Shown here: in pieces, positions 58,193 through 64,000 of the stretch
Numbering within the stretch: position 1 is the stretch's first letter
Layout of the letters: every line of letters begins with the position of its first letter
Program-made: the position numbers and the translations under genes
Assembly (NCBI GenBank): GCA_001465935.1
Contig: LNKV01000020.1
Location: 689,252-753,251 of the forward strand
Direction of reading: 5' to 3'
Source of the DNA: Clarireedia homoeocarpa
Lineage: Eukaryota; Ascomycota; Leotiomycetes; Helotiales; Rutstroemiaceae
Length of the DNA: 64,000 nucleotides
Notes under the pieces: model-generated
The model's input: only the letters and a program-made list of their open reading frames with translations
What the model was told of the DNA's origin: nothing
Database searches by the model: none

Positions 58193-59307
58193 ATGGTTAA
58201 ATCAACGTGGACGCATTTGGTGCGATTTATAGCAAAAGAGGACGGTCAGGTTCACCTGGGAAACGTCGACGTGCAAAAATACCCAGATGTCGGCCTATCT
58301 ACCTTCAAGGGAGAGGAGGTCAAAGTTCAGCTAGTTACTGGATCGATATTTGACGGAGTCGTTACCGAAAAGACATTTACTGTGAATCAGGTATGTTTTC
58401 TTCTTGATCATTGACTGCTATGTTGGTGTCGGCGACGTGATTTTTCGTACTTCAAACAGACCTTTTTGAATCAGAATAAACTAATCAGTTACTGCGAAGC
58501 TTCTTTCACCTATTTCCCTTCACGAAATACCAATAATTCGCTGCATGGGACTCAACTATCGCGATCATGCCAAGGAAGCCAACATGGCGATTCCAGACAC
58601 ACCAATCCTATTCATCAAGCCCCGCACTGCTATCAATGGACCTTTTCCTGCAAAGATCAATATTCCGAAGATAGCTCAGGACGGAAGCTCAGATTATGAG
58701 GCAGAGTTGACTTTCGTGATCAGCAAAGACGGGCGTGATATACCTGAAGAGGATGCATTGGATTATGTTCTTGGTTATACATGCGGAAATGATGTTAGCG
58801 CAAGAACACAGCAGTTCAAAAACAGTCAATGGTGCTTTTCTAAAGGTTCGTACTATCCACCAACTGCATAATTGTTGGAGAATTTGTCACTGTATACTCA
58901 TTTAGGCTGACCTGTAATCTTTCTTCAGGTCTGGATGGATCGGCACCGCTTGGTCCACTTCTCGTGGCTCCAGATGCTTTAGGGGATGCACATGAACTAG
59001 ATGTGAAAGCTATCCACAACGGATCGGTAGTGCAGGACTCAAACACCAGGTGCTTAACCCATTGCCCATTATCTCTAAACAAGAACTAATCGAAACTCCT
59101 TATAGAGAGATGATATTTGGCATACAGAAGACTATTTCTTTTCTGTCTAGCGGCACTACTCTTGAAAAAGGAACAGTAATAATGACAGGTACAGGACCTG
59201 GAATTGGAGCTTTGCGCAATCCCAAGGTGGTTCTCAATAATGGCGATGATATGCGTGTGCAGATAGAAGGAATTGGAACCCTCATTAACCAAGTGTACTA
59301 TGAATAG
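58193..59307 (+). CDS. Fumarylacetoacetate hydrolase (FAH) family protein
   Basis: Four exons: 58193-58390, 58500-58845, 58929-59049 and 59106-59307 (288 aa). Introns are 109, 83 and 56 bp. The core FAH fold motifs are complete: IIRCMGLNYRDHAKEANM, ILFIKPRTAINGPF, SSDYEAELTFVI (Glu/Glu metal ligands), VLGYTCGNDVSARTQQF, QWCFSKG|LDGSAPLGP and GTVIMTGTGPGIGALRNP with the closing GDDMRVQIEGIGTL. The length is normal for acylpyruvate/fumarylpyruvate hydrolases. Intron 1 ends at an unusual GCGAAG acceptor. It was chosen because it joins VNQ to LLSPISLHEIP in frame, with CTAAT about 18 bases upstream. The likely substrate is a fumarylpyruvate or acylpyruvate produced by ring cleavage, fitting the neighbouring dioxygenase. 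No lesion seen. Confidence 0.86.
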
Positions 59308-59459
59308 ATGGGGTACGAATAGATCTTTTATAGTATATTGCTGCGCCATATCTACAAGTATAACTTAATGAGGGATCTTCACTCGATAGATCACCATCTA
59401 TCACCACCTGTGAAGATTTTAATCTGACCCCTTGCTATGAAATAGTCCAATAGCATAAT

Positions 59460-61098
59460 CTAATCGCCCCAGTAAAAGATCTGCGCCTCGGTATCGGTAG
59501 GATACAAGATTTCGGATACACGCAAGTCTTCTCGCATACGCTTGATCTTCTGCTGTACAACTTCCCATTCTTCAGCCTCAAACGAATATTTATATGGCCC
59601 TTGAACGCACTCAAAATCGTCGAAGAACTCTATTTCTGGGTCTGAATCGGACAATAAACGGTATGTCCCTTCACTTTTAGCAATATCAATTCTGCCAAGA
59701 GTTTCAAGATAAAGGCGGTAGGAGTTTTCTGTGATTTGATTGCACTTAAATGACTCTAACTTCGTATGCGTGGTTTCCAGAAGTTGAAGTACGCTGCCGA
59801 AAGACGTAGCCCCATAAATTTCGAGGTCCCTAAGTTCAAGTGATTGAAGGAATCTATGGCATCTCAGAAATTCGCGGAGATCATCGCCATTGCATCTTAC
59901 GTTATGCAAACCAAACTTTTCTAGATGCTTCAGCTGGACCTTGGCCGCCACATTGCGGAAGACAATCACAGCATCATGACTTTTCGCTTCCTTGCTGAAG
60001 TATAAATTAAGGCGGCGCAGTTTGGGGCACAACTGGAGGAACACCGCGAGATGATTTTGCGACGTCATTTGACCTTGGAAGAAAATTTAGCGCTTGTAAC
60101 TCGTGGTTTGAGTTGCTGTTATATTTCAACATACACTCATAGATTTGGTAATTTATATCAAGACGTAGTACTAAGGTTTCCAGCTCAGACAGACATTCTG
60201 TGAGCGGATGGTAAATTTCTAATGCCGAAATTGACACGCCTTCGATATCAAAGCCACGGCATGCCCAAAGTTGCATGGATATCTCTTTTGGCCGAAGATT
60301 GGCATATGCTAAACATGATAGCACCATGGTGAAAACGTGATTCGTTGATGGCCCCTCATCACTATATAAACGCCTGATAGAGATACGATCTTCTCCAAAC
60401 TGCGTAGCCGGTAGACAGACTGACCGCAGGTTTGGGAAACGTCGAAAGGCGGATACCAAGATAATTCCATCGGTGGCAGAACGCTCAAGAAAGGATTTAT
60501 CAGCTTGCTCACGCCGAGCAGAGTATACTTTTTCGGCTGCTTCATGGCGTTCGGTTGCAGATACAGTGGTGGAGTTAGAAGTGGCAACAGCGCCTTCAAA
60601 CTCATGACCTGTCAGACATCTATCTGCGCTGCTAATATATATCCGCTGGACTTTGGAAGCTAGGTCTTCGTGATTGGAGATAGCCGTAAGTCTCGACAAT
60701 CCACAAGAATCGAGGCGCAAAAGAAGATTGCGGAAAGCCATTGTGCAGAAGAAGTCATGCGTCTTTGCCTCAATCAATCGGCATGTGAGGCGAAGCTCGT
60801 GCATCCATTCAGGGAAACCATATGGCATCCATTTTGACCTGCTTATAAGTTGCCCGCATATCAGCTCGAGTATTTCTGGGGGCAAGTCTGACAGGCGGAG
60901 ACGCTGTACAGGGCGTGAGGAGCGGGACGAGCGCGCAATCGAACAGTTTCTTGACATATGACCCCACTTTCGACAGTTGAAGCAACGGCCTCTGAAGCGG
61001 AACTGTACAGCCGACTTCAAGCCCCCGTCGATCCCGTCCTGTCGACGTTGTTCATTCTCTGAAACGGATTTAGAAGGCGCCATTTGGGTGTTCTGCAA
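59460..61098 (-). pseudogene. CCHC zinc-knuckle / F-box / LRR-like protein, frameshifted
   Basis: The 5' frame (61098 down to about 60083) starts MQNTQMAPSK and carries a CCHC zinc knuckle CFNCRKWGHMSRNC (C-x2-C-x4-H-x4-C) and an F-box-like LSDLPPEILELICGQL. Leucine-rich sequence follows (RFPNLRSVCLP, LSELETLVLRLDI). A second frame (from about 60081 down to 59460) continues as LRR-like sequence (VFLQLCPKLRRLNLYF, KHLEKFGLHNV, FLQSLELRDLEIYG). The two join without gap if one T is dropped from the minus-strand run TTTT (plus 60082-60085). Every other part is intact, so this is a recent frameshift or a base-call error. F-box proteins recruit substrates to SCF ubiquitin ligases; the combination with a zinc knuckle is uncommon. 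Confidence 0.7.
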
Positions 61099-62342
61099 GT
61101 TTCATCCAAAAATCACCGATGGTTGCAAGTAAAATGGTTGATGAATGAAATGTCTTGTTATATGGAAGAATTTTTTTGGTGGTGAAATTAAAGTGTGGTC
61201 CGTCCGGAGCTTCTATGTAAGTAGGGTCTGGACACCATCGTGGCACCCGCCTACTCTATATAGGGAGAAAAACCGTCCTATCCGCGGACTAACTACTTCG
61301 TACAATCATTACACACCAATAATTTTGGCGGTGTGGTCCGTGCACGAAAGGGACGTTTTTTTTCTCCTATATAACTTACATAGAGCACCTATTATCTTCC
61401 CCTTGAATAAATATTAAATGTTTAGGTGGCAGGACACAGAAAAAGTTGACCTTTATTAAGGGGAGAGGATAGGAACGGCCCTTATTTTAGAACAAAATTA
61501 TCTTGGTAACTTAGAGTATAACTATCTACAAGATTTGGTATTACATTGGTGGGGGAGGGAGAGGGGAGCATATGAGGGGAAATACTTATAGTGGGCTACG
61601 TATAACTTAGCTATTGGGTTATTAATCACTATGCTAATCGCTGCTCCTCCAGTCGAAAGATGATTAACTGACTATCTTCTCGATCCGTCTTCTACAGAGG
61701 CCTAAAAACAGACAGCACTATTATATTGTTCTCTAGTAGCTAGGACCAAAGGCGTCATCGATCGCTGAGAGATACTGTAACTAAATGATCGCCTATATTC
61801 TACTTCACATGTGGCAAGATTTGAGTACTATACTACTTGAGCTGTATTATCTATAGTTACAGTATTTGCTTTCTTATTCTAAGTTAGAAAAGATAGAGAC
61901 TGAAGCCAGAGTGACGATTCGTACTTGACTCGCACACGTAGCTACATATATGGCCGGCCCGGATGCCTCTTCACTAAAGGTATCGCTAAGGTTATCCCTA
62001 GGGTTCTCTGGTCTATGTAAGGCTTCTCTTCTTGTAAATAGTCTTGGCTCTTTGGTTCAATATTCTAATGTCATTCACCACTCTTACTAGTGGTCTCGTC
62101 ACAGCCAGAGTCAAATTGATCTTATTATTTCCTATTTTTCTATATTACAACACTTTCTATATCGCTTGATATCTATGTATCTTACCACTTCGATAAAACT
62201 ATTCTATAAACATTTTTATTGAATTTAGGATTCTTTGATCACACATTCTAGTTATAAAAATTATCAATAAAAGCATTTTCTGTGTAAACCCTGTGATATA
62301 GATGCTTTATCTAGCACCTAATCCACTAGCTAAGTATTGTAT
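61099..62342. other. A+T-richer intergenic DNA with a MITE-like repeat
   Basis: No gene with a recognisable product. The GTGTGGTCCG motif occurs twice (61193, 61331). The stretch 61430-62330 resembles decayed repeat DNA but cannot be classified. Confidence 0.45.
61257..61373. mobile_element. MITE-like element with 22-23-bp inverted ends
   Basis: The left arm TATATAGGGAGAAAAACCGTCC (61257-61278) pairs with the right arm ending TTTCTCCTATATA (61351-61373) as an imperfect terminal inverted repeat. Partial similarity continues inward to about 40 bp (CGCGGAC versus GTCCGTGC). The ends are TA-rich, consistent with a TA target as in Tc1/mariner-type elements. Total about 117 bp, no coding. Confidence 0.6.
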
Positions 62343-64000
62343 CTAGGGAGCTCCGTTGTAGATAGATTTCAAACCTAGAAGGTTCAATATCGCCTTATCG
62401 CTCAACATGTATTCTCGCAGCTTTGACGCGGTTGATACCTGGTCCCGAATAGATGTTAACCCAAGGAAATACGCAGCGAGACCCGCAGCCTTGGCCGTTG
62501 CCGTAGATGTCCCCTGACCTAGGTAGGGTTCTCCATCCTTTTGGGGAAACTCGATACACTCACCTGGCACGTAAAGGTCCACCCAAGGAGCATAAGCAGA
62601 GAAATTAGACATAGAGCCATAATTATTAATGGAGCCAACGACCAGTAAATTCTCAACTTTATTGCTGCTCTGAGAGTCCCCAAACAGGGCAGGAAATGTG
62701 TCAATGGGCTATATACATTGGGACTTTTATTAACCCACTGTAACCTCCTTTCTTTTTTCTTGAACCCCTTGGCAGGAATGCTGCGTCAGAAGCTTAACTT
62801 TGCTCGGAAAGCACTAACCTGATCAGAATATGTATCGTCATTGCCCGCCGAACATAGTACTAACATGTTCATGTCTGAAAGAACCTTTAATTTGGCTGCG
62901 AGCGCATTGTGGCATTGTTCAGATACCCCTGGATAACCAAGTGATAGGCTCAAAACTTTCACAAATTGGCCGCCTTGACTTTCTTTGTCCCAGTCACTTT
63001 GAAGCTGGTCCAGCGCATCGATAAACCACATATGACTCTCTGCCCATTGAAAGACATAGCCTTGTGGTAGTGCTTTTCTCGCAATGCCGTATGTACCACC
63101 AACGACCTAAACTAACATTTCAGTTCCATGGTTATTGATTGTTGGGTCAGCATACGGATTCCATCCCTCCTTTCCGACAGCTACCAGATTAAACTTTTCA
63201 AAAATAGTATGGCCAAAGTTGTCCTTCTCGGCATTAAACTCCTGTGAATTATTGACCAGAATCAGAATGACTTTCGAGTGAAGTTTTTCTTTATTGAGTA
63301 AGGAAACAGGTCCCTACTCACTGGGAGAGTCGTGTCAAATTCTCCGGTATCTATAATATATAGAAAGGCGGTTTCTCCATCGGACGCGTCGCGTACATAA
63401 GTGCTTCTGGACATACCGGAGGGCTGCGAGACGAAAGCAAATTCCGGGACTGCGTCGTCTAACCTTCATCTCGCTTCTGTACCCTTGTCGATTTCCCGTC
63501 CAGACTCCTCTTGGTCGGTCTCATTGAATGGTGATCTTCCGATCGGACTTGCGTATTGCTTTTGTGTAGATCAAAAGTTGTGCTCTCTTGGACGTTCAAG
63601 TTATCAACGTTGGGGTTCTGGCAGCCATGCGAACAATGGGCTTCGAGTTTCATGATCTAGAGCCTAGAGTTAGCACATTCTTCCCGTTTTCCCTCCTCTC
63701 TACCATCCCTCTCCTAAATGCTATAGGCGCACGAATTAACATGAGAACGAGACTGTACCTGTGGATTATCGTAGTCCTTGGTGGCTTCAACTAAGGTGAG
63801 GAAAGACCTGAAGTACATAGTGGGGTTTGGGTTATTGACGGAAATATGCTCATCGGTCATCGCGTCGAATGACAGTAGTAGTTCCCGGAGGCTGTCTACT
63901 TTGTTCCCATTTAACGGCCAGACAACCCACTCTGATTTCTGGTCAAGCTCTTCCTTGCACAAGGCCGTAAGATTGTCGACTTGCTTGTTATCCAAGGCAA
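62343..64000 (-). pseudogene. Subtilisin-like serine protease (S8), 5' partial, probably inactivated
   Basis: Minus-strand exons are beyond the right edge to 63759, 63656-63322, 63241-62819 and 62708-62343. Introns are 102, 80 and 110 bp with good GT..AG. All catalytic regions are present in order: Asp in FLYIIDTGEFD, His in NNHGTEM, oxyanion Asn in NMLVLCSAGND, and Ser in GTSTATAKAAGLAAYFLG. Two lesions were seen. An in-frame TAG lies at 63117-63119, three codons after the His motif, where family members continue with no gap. One base is missing near 63462-63464, between KRDEG and LDDAVPEFAF. The N-terminal exon (LTALCKEELDQKSEWVVWP) resembles the propeptide-side helical domain of fungal S8 proteins. 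GTSTATA lacks the usual Pro after A-T. An unrecognised alternative splice form could rescue it. Confidence 0.68.

Noticed and set aside
58391..58499. Use of the nearer AAACAG or AATCAG acceptors for FAH intron 1
   Set aside because: Both give the wrong frame before RCMGLNY; only the GCGAAG acceptor joins VNQ to LLSPIS in frame.

Overview
The window looks like nuclear DNA of a filamentous ascomycete (Pezizomycotina). Genes carry short introns of about 45-110 bp with GT..AG ends and CTAAC/CTGAC-like branch points. The gene families are typically fungal: a SAT4/rhodopsin 7TM protein, a CSN12 homolog, an NLR-type N-terminal domain, kelch-TM and a GH78 rhamnosidase. A large A+T-rich block carries C-to-T and G-to-A decay of the kind left by repeat-induced point mutation (RIP). 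I cannot place the genus.

Layout. 1-2506: 3' end of a kelch/transmembrane gene. 2507-7309: repeat-rich DNA with a degraded RecQ-like helicase split by a clean 257-bp solo LTR (4528-4784), a second LTR-like copy (3561-3933) and a short direct repeat. 7310-9896: three-exon GH78 alpha-L-rhamnosidase-like gene. About 10400-26040: an A+T-rich, RIP-degraded island. Inside it lies a complete Ty1/copia element on the minus strand (14259-23904) with two LTRs, a half-tRNA(iMet) primer site, gag-pol remains and an extra plus-strand, intron-bearing reading frame between pol and the 3' LTR. A second copia 5' end sits at about 23905-26002.

26040-44800: single-copy genes with wide spacers. These are small uncertain ORFs, a CSN12-like gene (28874-30663), a convergent SAT4/rhodopsin gene (30982-32288), an NLR-like N-domain/ankyrin protein (34681-36967) and a 1036-aa protein with a likely mitochondrial presequence (37820-40930). 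44804-51089: a two-exon gene for a 2073-aa repetitive coiled-coil protein. 51090-55690: a gene-poor stretch with a decayed C2H2 zinc-finger gene.

55695-59307: two tandem plus-strand genes, a five-exon extradiol-dioxygenase/glyoxalase-fold enzyme and a four-exon FAH-family hydrolase. Together they could cleave an aromatic ring and hydrolyse the acylpyruvate product. 59460-61098: a zinc-knuckle/F-box/LRR-like gene broken by one frameshift. 62343-64000: a subtilisin (S8) gene running off the right edge, with an in-frame stop next to its catalytic His and one frameshift.

Exon boundaries were chosen by eye from splice signals, reading phase and recognised family motifs. No homology search or RIP-index computation was possible, so family names rest on motif recognition.
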